Source: Zhengitettix transpicula (lineage: Eukaryota; Arthropoda; Insecta; Orthoptera; Tetrigidae). From it: a DNA stretch of 64,000 nucleotides. The stretch spans positions 105,919,738 to 105,983,737 of the forward strand of contig CM073593.1 of the NCBI GenBank assembly GCA_037074705.1, read 5' to 3'. Position 1 is the stretch's first letter, and each line of letters opens with the position of its first letter. The notes under the pieces were generated by a model that searched no databases, was not told where the DNA came from, and saw only the letters and a program-made list of their open reading frames with translations. Below are positions 24,041-33,415 of the stretch, piece by piece. A program made the translations under genes and the position numbers.

Positions 24041-24442
24041 GGGTTACAGGCTACATGAGGGTAATCCACATGGGGGCAACTCCCCTTTAATAGCATAGAA
24101 AGGGACTTGAAAGGGGGGATGCGGAAGGTAGCCGAGGTTTAACCACCGTCCCCGGGATATACTTTAAGTATCCTACCCAGCACTCGCCTAAAAGTTATGC
24201 AGAACAAACCCTAGAAAAACCTGCATCAGCTAGACCGGGCTCTTGGATACTTGTCCCACGTCCTATTCGATGGCTGGCGGGAAAGTGGGTTTGCTGTGGG
24301 CACCCAGCATTTTCCCTTCTCCGTGCCTCGACCAGTTTAGGAGGCAGCTGGCCGACTGTTCCAATGGGAACAGCGGACAACTGTTACCGCGTTCCCAAGG
24401 TTTCCGTTCCCGGAAGCATGCACCTCTCAAAACAGCCTAGTA

Positions 24443-24485
<43 letters not shown>

Positions 24486-24516
24486 GAGAAGGCATACCCA
24501 AAGGTAGTCTCTTGGA
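24041..24516 (-). mobile_element. Family A copy A11 with an internal (GA)n expansion
   Basis: Minus-strand copy running from GGTTACAGGCTACATGAGGG to head sequence at 24490-24516. Where other copies read ACGGAGAGGAG, this one has (GA)n at 24446-24481, so the microsatellite grew out of the element's own purine stretch. Confidence 0.88.
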
Positions 24517-24540
24517 CTTTGAAGCAGAATATTTATATAT

Positions 24541-24586
24541 CTTACCTTACGCCCAAGGTCTGCGGCTCAGAAACACACACTTTGCT
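24541..24586 (-). mobile_element. Family A fragment joined to family D
   Basis: CTTACCTTACGCCCAAGGTC followed by TGCGGCTCAGAAACACAC matches the middle of family A on the minus strand. It leads directly into a family D unit at about 24593. The same junction occurs in reverse at 28.1 kb. Confidence 0.6.
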
Positions 24587-24589
24587 GCC

Positions 24590-24740
24590 TAAATTCCTCC
24601 TCTATAGGAAAATATCTGAAGATAATATAAAAATGTATCGAAACGTCGTCATAATATAAATTAAAAAGTATAAAGTGCCTGCTTGAGGTCATCAATTGCT
24701 TTATTAATTCAAAACAGACGTTAAAAAAAAATTTTAACTA
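24590..24740 (+). mobile_element. Family D element, single arm
   Basis: It begins AATTCCTCCTCTATAGG, carries the hammerhead-like motif and ends near AGGTCATCAATTGC plus TTTATTAA. It matches the arms at 6.4, 28.06, 28.9 and 29.1 kb. Confidence 0.7.
24611..24656 (+). ncRNA. Hammerhead-like motif (family D)
   Basis: CTGAAGA, a loose hairpin with AATAT/GTATC arms, then GAAACGTCGTC. The base before CTGA is T and the base after the expected cleavage site is A, where the copy at 6.4 kb has C and G. This is a compensatory change in the proposed stem I. Confidence 0.42.
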
Positions 24741-25600
24741 TTTATATAATTCGTTTACTTTTAACACACTCAGACGTGTTATTATTTTTTAATTTAAATT
24801 ATTTACGAATCAACTGTTTTTCTAGGTAAAATCGTTAACTACGGTAACATTTTATTTTCTAGTGCGTGACTTTTGGAGGTTAAAGTTTCACCTGGTCTAC
24901 TTCTTGTATTTTTTAAAGAAATTTTAATTAGTTGTGACTAAAAAATGCCCGCGATTCTTTTCCGGTTCTCAAAAATCCTTATATATAAATGTTTACTGTA
25001 TTTGTTTTTGTTCAAGTGAAACCCTGGAAGATTCCTTCGGGTTTAAACATCGTCGTCTCTGTTTATTTGCAGAGTTTCACACACAAAAGACACGTGCTAC
25101 CAGAGGAGGAATTGGCTAAATTGCTCTCCCCCCCCCCCCCCGCTCTCTTACGTATTATTGCGTGTTTCCCAGCCTCAGCCGTCTGGAGCATGCACTGGGG
25201 GGGGGGGATCAAGTCTCCCTCCCTCTGCTCAGCCGTGGGGGTGAACGTCTCGTAACTCACTTGTGGCTTGGCAACAAGTTTACCCCCCCCCCCCGCAGTT
25301 ATTACGGCTGCTGGTTAAAACAGGAATTATAAAGTGTCTGCTCGCGGAGAGTTGCGTCAATCATTTCACCCCCCCCACACCTTTTCCCTTACCCTGGACT
25401 TCGCTACGTCTATTTATAAACTACAGTGAATAATAAAATTAATTCCCACTTAATATTACACGTTATGCAGTATTCAGTAAATGGGGAAAAAAATTCAGCC
25501 TCTTAATTTATTAACGACAACATTTAAAACATTATAATAAATCAAACACGACGTTTCAACCCCAATTATTTTGGGCTGAAAACCGCAATTAAATTAATGT
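24741..25600. other. No gene; three long G/C runs at 25128-25294
   Basis: C14 at 25128-25141, G11 at 25197-25207 and C12 at 25283-25294 lie within 170 bp, with further short C runs near 25370. Frames of 61-88 codons cross these runs and are not supported as genes. Confidence 0.5.
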
Positions 25601-25789
25601 AATGTAAATATTCCAATAGAGCAACATTTTTACAAACATAAAAATTCAAAATAAAAACGAGTAAGAAAATTTTTAAAGAACAATTTATTTATTTTCATTA
25701 TTTGATAATAAATTATTACATTTGTAAAAAAAAAAATTTTAATTTTTAATTTTTTTTTACAAAACTTTTATCATTTAATTAAAATTTTG

Positions 25790-25832
25790 AACATCTGAAG
25801 AAGTCCGAGAAAGATAAGGGATGAAACGTCAA
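25790..25832 (+). ncRNA. Hammerhead-like motif
   Basis: CTGAAGAAGTCCGAG, a hairpin arm ending GGGAT, then GAAACGTC. The stem is short. Confidence 0.28.
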
Positions 25833-26041
25833 GTTTTCTTTCTTAAACTATTTTTAAAATTTTCAAAAATAAATTCGCAATAGAACAACATTTTTACAAA
25901 CATTAAAATATATAGGAAAATTAAATAAGAAAAAAAATTATACAACATTTTTCCTTTTCATATTTTGATAATAAATTATGAGGTTTGAATAATTTTGTTT
26001 TCTTGGAATTTTCAGATTCCAATCTTTTTTAAAATGTAGAA

Positions 26042-26083
26042 CACATGCAGAGGTTCCTAATAATAGGGGATGAAACGTCATGT
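26042..26083 (+). ncRNA. Hammerhead-like motif, degenerate
   Basis: ATGCAGAGGTTCC, then GGGGATGAAACGTCATG. CTGANGA has decayed. Confidence 0.2.
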
Positions 26084-26239
26084 CTGGTTTATTAAAGGGT
26101 TTTTTAAATTTTTTTTATAATAAATTTATGTGTAATAGGATTGCGGTTTTTTTTTTCATTTCCTTTAATGAGCTGAAGTAAATATAATTGCCAATTAACT
26201 TTCGCTGGCCTTGTTGTAAAAATTTCTGGGGTTTCCTTC

Positions 26240-26352
26240 TCCCTACCCTTTTTCCACATCCCGCCCTCCCCCCGTTTCAAATCCCTTCCTGTAGTGTTTA
26301 ACGAGGACTTGCCACCACGTGGATCGCCATCATGCAGCCTGTTACGCTAACA
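26240..26352 (+). mobile_element. Family A 3' fragment (A12)
   Basis: Only the last part remains: CCGTTTCAAATCCCTTCCTG through CAGCCTGTTACGCTAA. It is diverged and so probably old. Confidence 0.75.
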
Positions 26353-26442
26353 CACGAAATAACCGGGTGACGTTGTGAATGTAAAACGTTTCGTTGACAA
26401 TCCCCCATTATTAAATTTACATTGTAAAGACCTCATTAAATA

Positions 26443-27238
26443 TTTTTTTAGGGTAACAGGCTACATGAGGGTAATCCACATGGTGGCAACTCCCCTTTAA
26501 TGGCATAGGAAGGGATTTGAAAGGGGGGATACGGAAGGGTAGAGGAAGGTAGCCAAGGGTTAACTAGGGGCCCCCGGGCTATGGTTTAAGGATCCTACCC
26601 GGCATTCGCCTAAAAGTAATGCAGCGAAAAACCTAGAAAAACCTGCATCGGGTAGGTCGGGCATTGGGTACTTGTCCCACGTCCTTCCGTGGATGCCGGG
26701 AGAGGAGTGTTCCTGTGGGGACGCAGTATTCCTTTCTCCGTACCTCGACCAGTTTAGGAGGCAGCTGGCCGACTGCTCCAATGGAAACAGGGAACAACTC
26801 TAACCGTATGCCCAAGGTCTGTGACCCCGGAACATACACCTCTCAAAACAGGCCGAGGTGCCTCGGCTTATGGGAACCTTAGTTCAAATACGGAGAGGAG
26901 AAGGCATCTTTTTTTTGGGGTGTAGACAGGCAACATGAGGGTAATCCACATAGTGGCAACTCTCCTCTTATAGCATAGGAAAGGGATTGAAAGGGGGGAT
27001 GCGAAAGGGTGGAGGAAGGTAGCCAAGGGTTAATTAGGGGCCTCCGAGCTATGGATAAGGATCCTACCCGGCATTCGCCTGAACGAAATGCAGGACAAAC
27101 CCTAGGAAAACCTGCATCAGGTAGGTCGGGCATTGGGTACTTGTCCCACGCCCTTCCCTGGATAGCGGGAGCCTAAAGGTAGCCCCTTCGTGTCTCTCCT
27201 ACAAGGTTCTGCCTGCGAGAGAATAGCCCTCGCAGACC
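26443..27238 (-). mobile_element. Family A copy A13, split by a nested family A copy
   Basis: Minus strand. The tail to head-proximal part spans 26443-26908 (ending GAGAAGGCATC) and the head resumes at about 27173 (AAAGGTAGCCCCTTCGTG) up to 27238. Between them lies a second copy, A14. The two outer pieces fit together as one nearly full-length element. Confidence 0.85.
26909..27172 (-). mobile_element. Family A copy A14, nested in A13
   Basis: It starts with TTTTTTTTGGGGTGTAGACA (tail type GTCTACACC) and stops at GATAGCGGGAG, so its own 5' half is missing. It sits in the same direction as its host. Confidence 0.85.
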
Positions 27239-27990
27239 GGTAAAATTAAATTCCTTTAAGAGCTCGTGTCGAGGATATTAGTCCAAGTTTTGATTTCAGC
27301 TTCGAGTCTGAAGATTGACGGCGTGTTGTTCGTTATTTAATCAGTTTTAACATTTTATCGAGTAGGAGCTCGGCCCCTGGAGCTGTGACGTCATCTGGTG
27401 AATGCTAATAAGTTTAAAAAGATGTCGTGGCGTCACTTACCCGCTGCTCGTTCAAAACGGGAGATGACGATGACGTCATGCATTGGCCTGAGTCCTCGGC
27501 CTCAGAACGTGCTGTACGGAGTCATGACGTCATCAGTTTCTTTTCTTCGCAAAGGTTGTGGTCCTCCGTAACTGTAAAAGGGGAAGAACCAGGGTTGCTG
27601 CTGACCGTCACCCAAGCAGAATCAGAAGGAATGGAAGCACGCGGAGTCAAGTGTGCGAGCAAAGTTACAGCTGGACGGATTTCTTTACCCCCCCCCTCCT
27701 CCTCCTCCTCCTCCTCCTTACTGCGAAGAGCGAACTTGGTAACTGGATTAAGGCGAGCAGAAACTGCTTCGGACCGAAAACAGAACAGATTCGAGCCGCA
27801 GCGACCTTAGTTGGGAAATTTCATTAGGAACAACCTCTGGCCTCTAACTGGACGTAATTCCAACCACCACAACCACCCTCTCAAGGGTTTCTTTCAATAT
27901 ACAACAAACCACGAGGAAGCTCAAGGACAACGCTCAATAAATAAATATCAGCCAATTTTAAGACAGGAAAAACAAGAGAATTAATTAAAT
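27239..27990. other. GC-richer unique segment with three TGACGTCA sites
   Basis: It holds the palindrome at about 27385, 27471 and 27524 and a (CCT)n tract at 27687-27718. A 127-codon plus-strand frame (27427-27810) spans the segment and has no recognised domain. I see no TATA box or splice-supported exon. Confidence 0.45.
27385..27532. promoter_or_regulatory. Cluster of three CRE-like TGACGTCA palindromes
   Basis: Three copies of the 8-bp palindrome in about 150 bp; TGACGTCA is the known binding site of CREB/ATF-type bZIP factors. No gene start is visible nearby, so a regulatory role is only a possibility. Confidence 0.3.
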
Positions 27991-27992
27991 TA

Positions 27993-28121
27993 AATATATA
28001 TATATATACGAGCAATTGATGACCTCATACAGACACTCTATACTTTTTAATTTATATTACGACGACGTTTCGATACATTTTTGTATCTTCTTCAGATATT
28101 CTTCCTACAGAGGAGGAATTT
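27993..28121 (-). mobile_element. Family D element, single arm
   Basis: Minus-strand unit. The outer end has CAATTGATGACCTCAT next to (AT)n, the motif lies at 28057-28100 and the inner end is AAATTCCTCCTCTGTAGG on the minus strand. It abuts family A copy A15 at 28122. Confidence 0.72.
28057..28100 (-). ncRNA. Hammerhead-like motif, well preserved (family D)
   Basis: Minus strand: CTGAAGA, spacer A, a perfect five-base-pair stem GATAC/GTATC, then GAAACGTCGTC. The two-base-pair stem III with loop GTC and a GUC cleavage triplet can be drawn. Confidence 0.5.
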
Positions 28122-28412
28122 ATGAGACGCAGGCCTTGGGCATAAGGGTGAGAGTTGTCCAGCTGCCTCCTGAACTGGTCGAGGCACGGAGAAGGGAAAA
28201 TGCTGCGTCCCCACAGCAGCAAACCCTCTCTCTCCCGCCAGCCATCGGAAAGGACGTGGGACGAGCAGCCCAATTCCCGGCCTACCTGATGAAAGGTTTT
28301 CTAGGGTTTGTCCTGCATCACTTAAAGGCGAATTGCCGCGGTGTAGGATCCTTAAACCATACCCCGGGGGGGAGGGGGGGCGTAGTTAACCCTTGGCTAC
28401 CTTCCTCTACAA
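28122..28412 (+). mobile_element. Family A copy A15, truncated at both ends
   Basis: It runs from GAGACGCAGGCCTTGGGCAT to CTTGGCTACCTTCCTCTAC and lacks head and tail. It is joined head to head with a family D arm. Confidence 0.85.
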
Positions 28413-28692
28413 ATTAATTAACAACGTTTCATCACTTATTTTGCGACATCGTCCGGTTCAAGTTAATTTTGTTTTGATCGACAGCCGTGGCCGAAAATAT
28501 TTATTATTAGTTGTTTTTTTCCCCCATTAGTGAGAATATAAATTTTCATCCTCTTCCTCTTCTCTACCCCTTATTCGCCTTTATTTCTGGAGGCCCTGTG
28601 CTGCCAACATCATCGTCAACACTTGATTCAATAATAATCTATGACTTCTTATAATGTCTCTGATCTCTTTGACAGGCTCCCTTTGGCTTCCT

Positions 28693-28735
28693 CTGTGCTT
28701 GAGGAGGTCAGACAATTGGTAGACGAAACGTTTAT
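28693..28735 (+). ncRNA. Hammerhead-like motif outside families C and D
   Basis: CTTGAGGA, then a stem GTC/GAC with a long loop, then GAAACGTTTATT. The first box is CTTGAGGA in place of CTGANGA, so the core is imperfect. Confidence 0.3.
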
Positions 28736-28870
28736 TTGCAAATAATCCTGGTTATAAACGTTAATTAAAATTATACTTAATTTAGCGTATCTCTCTGGTT
28801 ATTTATTCATATAATCAATAAACACAATTGATGACCTTAGACGGAAACTTTATATATATTTTTATTTATG

Positions 28871-28914
28871 TACTGACGACGTTTCGATGCCTTTTTCCGT
28901 CTTCTTCAGGTATT
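28871..28914 (-). ncRNA. Hammerhead-like motif (family D)
   Basis: Minus strand: CTGAAGAAGACGG, a hairpin with one or more mismatches, then GAAACGTCGTC. Confidence 0.38.
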
Positions 28915-29023
28915 TTCCCATTCAGAGGAGGTTTTTTTACAAATAATTAAAGTATTAACTTGCCTTTGCTTACACTAATTAAATCTAATTATTTGTAAAA
29001 CAAATACCTTATCTTAAGGGTAA

Positions 29024-29070
29024 AATACCTGAAGATGACGCAAAAAGGCATCGATACGTTGTCATAATGT
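29024..29070 (+). ncRNA. Hammerhead-like motif (family D)
   Basis: CTGAAGAT, a GACGC/GCATC stem with one mismatch, then GATACGTTGTC; the GAAAC box is mutated to GATAC. Confidence 0.33.
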
Positions 29071-29136
29071 AAATAAAAAAATATAATAAAACTAATAAAC
29101 TATCACAACTATACGATTAACAGTTTTTCAAAAAAA

Positions 29137-29182
29137 AATACCTGAAGAAGATACAAGAAGGTATCGAAACGTCGTCATACTA
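29137..29182 (+). ncRNA. Hammerhead-like motif, well preserved (family D)
   Basis: CTGAAGA, spacer A, a perfect GATAC/GTATC stem, then GAAACGTCGTC. Core boxes intact; the base pair next to the cleavage site in stem I is a C-A mismatch. Confidence 0.47.
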
Positions 29183-29289
29183 AAATAGAAAAATGTCTGT
29201 ATAAGGTCAGCAATTGTTTTATTGATTTATTTGCATTTTAGATAAATATATGCCTATACGAACAGACTGAAGAAACTCTGTTCTAGATC

Positions 29290-29800
29290 GTTTGCTGTTG
29301 TATGTTCTTAGTTTCAGCTTTTATCCTTGCTTTCGTTTTGATTATCTTCGTCTTCTTCCAAAGGCCTCCAATCTTCTCTCCTCTCGGCTTTCTCCCACCA
29401 TCTGATTGACTTAATTTTCTTCAAGTCTTCTAACACCTTCTTGATCTATCTTTTCCCCTTTTTTTAGTACCAAATATTTTCCCTTTACATATCTGCTTTG
29501 GCATTCTTTCTGTAGCCATTCTTTGTATGTGTCCCATCCATGATATTCTATCAAACTACATCTTCTCCTTCTAGGATGCTGTTTATCTCTTCATTATATC
29601 TTAATGTCCATCATTTCACCTTCTTTTAACAGCTCCGTAGATTATCCTAATAATTTTCCTTTCAAATCTCCTTAGAGTCTGCCATTTCTTTATTAGTTAT
29701 GGTCCAAGTCTCTGCCGCCCAAACGTTACTATGGGTCTAATTAATGTTTTATATACTTTTACTTTTGTTCTTCTTGATTTTAATATCGGGATGTTTGCGT
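29290..29800 (-). pseudogene. Decayed LINE ORF2, region downstream of the reverse-transcriptase core
   Basis: The minus strand, read across several frameshifts and stops, gives in order VYKTLIRPIVTFG, WQTLRRFERKIIRIIYG, RISWMGHIQRMATERMPK and CKGKIFGTKKRGKDRSRR. This order (YKTLIRPVLTYG, RRFERKILRRIYG, LRWLGHVxRM, RRRKGRPRxRW) is the well-known 3' part of reverse-transcriptase polyproteins of arthropod non-LTR retrotransposons. At least three frame changes and internal stops show it is long dead. Upstream catalytic motifs are not present. The clade cannot be decided by eye. Confidence 0.75.
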
Positions 29801-30594
29801 AATGTCCCTCTATTTCCTTTTGTTATTCTTCGATTAATTTCTGTAGATATATGAAGTCAGTTACTCCTTGGATTGTTTTGACTGTGGATGATTTAATTTT
29901 GGTGTTGGTGTTGGCTTGAGTCATTTACTAATATCGGGACAGGGCGTTAATTCAACTTCCCATGCGTCGCTTGTCCTGTTCCAGGGGCGGCTGGAAATTC
30001 CGCCCACAGGTTTTGGAGGAAATTGGGGGATTTTCGTGGATGTAATTTTCTTCCAAAATAACCGTTTTTCTGATTGTGGCTTCGTGGACAGTGAAGCACT
30101 CCTCAGCTTCCTCCACCTTCCAGTTCTTTAGGGTGAAGAGATCCTGTGGTATTCCAGCTCTTGGTCAAGTCTAATTTACCTGTCCTTAGTCACGACTAAT
30201 CGCACAATTATTTTCTGTATTTTTCAACCCACTAGTTCGAAACGTTTTTTTAAAGAGAGTTCGTCTTCCAGCACAGTCAATAGTTGCCTTCGCGTGTTCC
30301 AGGTGGATTTAGCGAGTCTCCAGGACGCAGAGGCTTCTTCATCGTGTAATGAATAATTAAGAGATTAATTAACTCAAGCCTCTCTCCCGCGTTTCATTGT
30401 TGCCTCCTTGTCAACTTTACCGTCGTGCCCTTGGGAAGTGTTGAGAGTCCTCCTCGTCTGGAAAATTTGATTCGAGTGGTCGTGAAACGTTCAAATGGCG
30501 TGAAAGTCATTACTTCAACCTCGGATTCTCTCAAATAAAGATGAAAAAAATTATAACTCTGATTTAACAAGATAGAAGAAAATTCGACCACCAG
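29801..30594. other. No gene or shared repeat recognised
   Basis: Unique-looking DNA. Frames of 71-85 codons have no recognisable motif. Confidence 0.45.
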
Positions 30595-30838
30595 GTCGTT
30601 GAATCGAATCGCTAGGTTCGATTCCATGGCGGCCCGGAGGAGTTTTACCACAGAGGGACTGCATTATCTGGTAATTCAGGTCCGTAGTCCCTTAGATCTC
30701 TTTCATAGTCCATTAAAGCCGAGTTTTGCCGGGGTAAAAATCGAACCCGGGACCTCAGATCCTGAACCGATTCGATTCCACGGGAAGGGTCGACGTTTTT
30801 TACGACAGCAGGTCGGCTTTAAGGGACTATGAAAGTGA
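30595..30838. repeat. Small inverted repeat with tRNA B-box-like sequences
   Basis: CTTTCATAGTCC at about 30700 and its inverted partner GGGACTATGAAAG at 30822-30834, with TTAAAGCCGA / TCGGCTTTAA beside them, form arms of about 23 bp. GGTTCGATTCC (30615) on the plus strand and GGGTTCGATTTTT on the minus strand (about 30740) resemble Pol III B-boxes. No complete tRNA fold can be drawn. Confidence 0.4.
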
Positions 30839-30854
30839 ATTAGCAGGATCAGGA

Positions 30855-31022
30855 TGTACCAGAACCTGTTCCGGTGTAGCGGTCAGCATCAGAGAGGTCT
30901 CGAGTTCGAATCCAAGTATAGACACGGACGGTGAGGGAAGCTGGAGGAGAGCTGACCACTGGTCCTCTCCAAAAGTCCATAATGGGTCTCGTAGACCAAG
31001 GCCCTTAAGGGGTTGTAGCAAC
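30855..31022 (+). mobile_element. tRNA-derived SINE-like head, joined to family A
   Basis: An A-box-like GTGTAGCGGTCAGCATC (about 30875-30890) and a near-perfect B-box GAGTTCGAATCC (30902-30913) lie close together, as in tRNA-derived SINEs with a shortened anticodon arm. The following 110 bp end in GGGGTTGTAGCAAC, and family A sequence starts immediately. The A-box to B-box spacing is too short for a working tRNA. Confidence 0.5.
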
Positions 31023-31320
31023 AAGTCGGCCAGCTGCGTCCTAAATTGGTCGAGACACGGAGAAGGGAATGCTGCGTCCCCACAGGAAACTCCCCTCCCG
31101 CCCTCCAGGGAAGGGCGTGGGACAAGTAGCCAGTGTCCGGCATACCTGATGGAAGTTTTCTAGGGTTTGTCCTTAAAGTACAGGCCCGAGGGTAATAGTT
31201 AACCCTTGGCTACCTTCCTCTACCCCTTCTGCATGCCTACTTTCAAGTCCCTTCGTATGCTATTAAAGGGGAGTTGCCACCACTTGGATTACCCTCGTGC
31301 AGCCCTTTTACTCTAAGAAA
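31023..31320 (+). mobile_element. Family A copy A16, 5'-truncated
   Basis: It runs from AGTCGGCCAGCTGCGTCC to CAGCCCTTTTACTCTAAGAA, directly after the tRNA-like segment. An internal deletion removes the block with GGATCC. Confidence 0.85.
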
Positions 31321-31369
31321 ATAAATAAGATCAACCAGTCTATAAAGACACCAAGTCAAAGTTTGAGAC

Positions 31370-31752
31370 TTTTTTTGTAGGTGTAGACAGGCTGCATGAG
31401 GGTAATCCACATAGTGGCAACTCCCCTCTTATAGCACAGGAAAAAGAGTGAAAGGGGGGATGCGGAAGGGTAGAGGAAAGTAGCCAAGGATTAACTAGGG
31501 CTCCCGGGCTATTGTTTAAGGATCCTACACGGCAATTCGCCTTAAAGTGATGCAGGGAAAACCCTATAAAAACCTGCATCAGGTAGGACGGGTATTTGGT
31601 ACTTGTCCCACGCCCTTCCCTGGATGGCGGGAGAGGGGTTTGCTGTGGGGTCGCAGCTTTCACCCTCGCCGTGCCTTGACCGGTTTAGGAGGCAGCTGGC
31701 CGACTGTTCCAATACGAATAGCGAACAATTCTTACCGTATGCCTAAGAGATG
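31370..31752 (-). mobile_element. Family A copy A17, 5'-truncated
   Basis: Minus strand from TTTTTTTGTAGGTGTAGACA to CTTACCGTATGCCTAAG. Tail type GTCTACACC. Confidence 0.88.
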
Positions 31753-32949
31753 CTTCCACATGTGTTGTGCATTACATTGGAGGGTGTCTCATGTCACTAA
31801 CGCGCGCTTACCCGCACGACAACCCGAATCTCCTACACTGACGTATTTCTTTTGTATGTGTTCCTATCTTTGGTTTTACAATAAAGTCCCTGGATCGCTG
31901 TAGTTACGACCCGAGCACCGTCTGACGTCGGACACAGTAAAGCGAGCGCAAGTTTGCGAGTCTTTCCTCCTTCGGAACATCTTCGCAGCCGCACATTGTT
32001 GCTGGAGCCACACGCCCGGGGATTCCCCAACTCCGTCTCGAGCATTCCTTTGAGAATTTATCACGCCTTGTTAGTCCTCGAAGCCGGGATAAAGTGGGAA
32101 GTTGTTGATGGCCGGGAACAATGCTCGCTGCTGCCTTGCCAAACCCCCTCTTACCGAAAATTTATCAAAGGAGGAGTCAGTCTCAAGTATGACGAAGAAC
32201 GGGCCTCGGTGAAACTATTATATGGGGAACTCATAGGAGCTTATCAGTTCATCGTCGAGAGTTATAACACGTATTATCCTCTCTCAAACGTGGTGTGTTT
32301 AACTTGCCATGTCTGAACCTTTTTTAATACTAAAATAATATTTAGAAGGGTCAAGCACCCAAGCTGCGTCAATGGGACTTGTTCTTTTAATACCATTTTA
32401 CTGAAATGTCTGCTTTGACTCTTTTTTGTCAGGAGAAATCACGAAGGGCCTCACCACGCAAACGTCCGAGTTTCCTCAGAGCATATGAAGGAAAAAGCCT
32501 CCCCCTTCCCCCCGCCGTGTGGATTAAGCGCGCCGCATCCGTCACGGGCCAGGATCTGCTGATCTCGCCCCCGCAACAAGTGAGACGGATGATGGCGTCT
32601 TAGCGCGGTCGTGAAGAATGGCCACGGACAACTTGATGCTGACACATCGCTCATGCTAAGCACAGACCAGCCAGACGGATGGCCTCGAGGATCTGCTCCC
32701 AACCCCTCCTGTGACGGATGCGTCAGTCAACTCGCCGCAGCGAATTATGGGTTGGCTTGCACTTGTGGACGACGTTTCCGTTGTTCCCAGACAGGTGCGG
32801 AGTGACTGAAGTAACACTTACCAGAATTCTCTGCTCACAGCTAATTTATTCTCCAGTCCCACGTGCAGCCGTCCCCAAAAGTTTCAGAAACGTAATTCCG
32901 TGAAACAGCAGGTAAATTAACAAATGAGATGAATATAAGAAAATGTTTC
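31753..32949. other. GC-richer stretch with open frames but no recognised gene
   Basis: Plus-strand frames of 120 codons (31954-32316), 65 codons (32406-32603) and 64 codons (32611-32805) lie in succession. None shows a domain, signal peptide or convincing splice junction set. This is the longest segment free of recognised repeats, so it is the most likely place for an unseen exon, but I do not call one. Confidence 0.4.
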
Positions 32950-33292
32950 ACTTCCCATTGGAACAGTCGGCCAGCTGCCTCCTAAACTGGTCGAGGCACG
33001 CAGAAGGGAATGCTGCGTCCCCACAGCAAACTCCTCTCCCGCTATCGGATGGGCGTGGGACAAGCACCCAATGCCCGACCTACCTGATGCAGGTTTTTCT
33101 AGGGTTTTCCCTGCATTTCTTTAGGCGAATTCCGGGTAGGATCCTTAAACTATAGCCCGGGGCCCCTATTTAACCCTTGGCTACCTTCCTCTACCCTTCC
33201 GCATCCCCCCTTTCAAATCCCTTCCTATTCTATTAAAGGGGGGTTGCCACCATGTGAATTACCCACATGTTCCTTGTTGCCCTAAAAAAAAC
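32950..33292 (+). mobile_element. Family A copy A18, 5'-truncated
   Basis: It runs from TTCCCATTGGAACAGTCGG to TTGTTGCCCTAAAAAAAA. Confidence 0.9.
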
Positions 33293-33415
33293 TGATGATA
33301 TTAAAGAATAAGGACAATTTATAATCGCCAGATTTACCTCCATCTAATTAATTTGTCTTTCCAAAACTGAGAACTGTCTCTCTACCGTTGACAGAGTTCC
33401 AATGTCACTTTAAAC

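Larger units (their letters stand above)
25610..26110 (+). repeat. AT-rich tandem duplication of about 250 bp with hammerhead-like boxes
   Basis: AACATTTTTACAAACAT occurs at about 25622 and 25887. TTGATAATAAATTAT and a GGGATGAAACGTCA-type block follow in both copies. A more diverged relative lies near 37080-37340. Confidence 0.55.
28803..29240. mobile_element. Family D cluster: one inverted and two direct arms
   Basis: A minus-strand arm (28803-28930) faces two plus-strand arms (about 29010-29095 and 29125-29240). The outer ends both carry the family end (CAATTGATGACC on the left, GGTCAGCAATTG on the right). The 90-bp spacer holds no coding sequence. Confidence 0.7.

Noticed and set aside
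31954..32805. Three successive plus-strand frames that could be exons
   Set aside because: No domain, no consistent splice sites and no neighbouring exon could be recognised. RNA-seq would decide.
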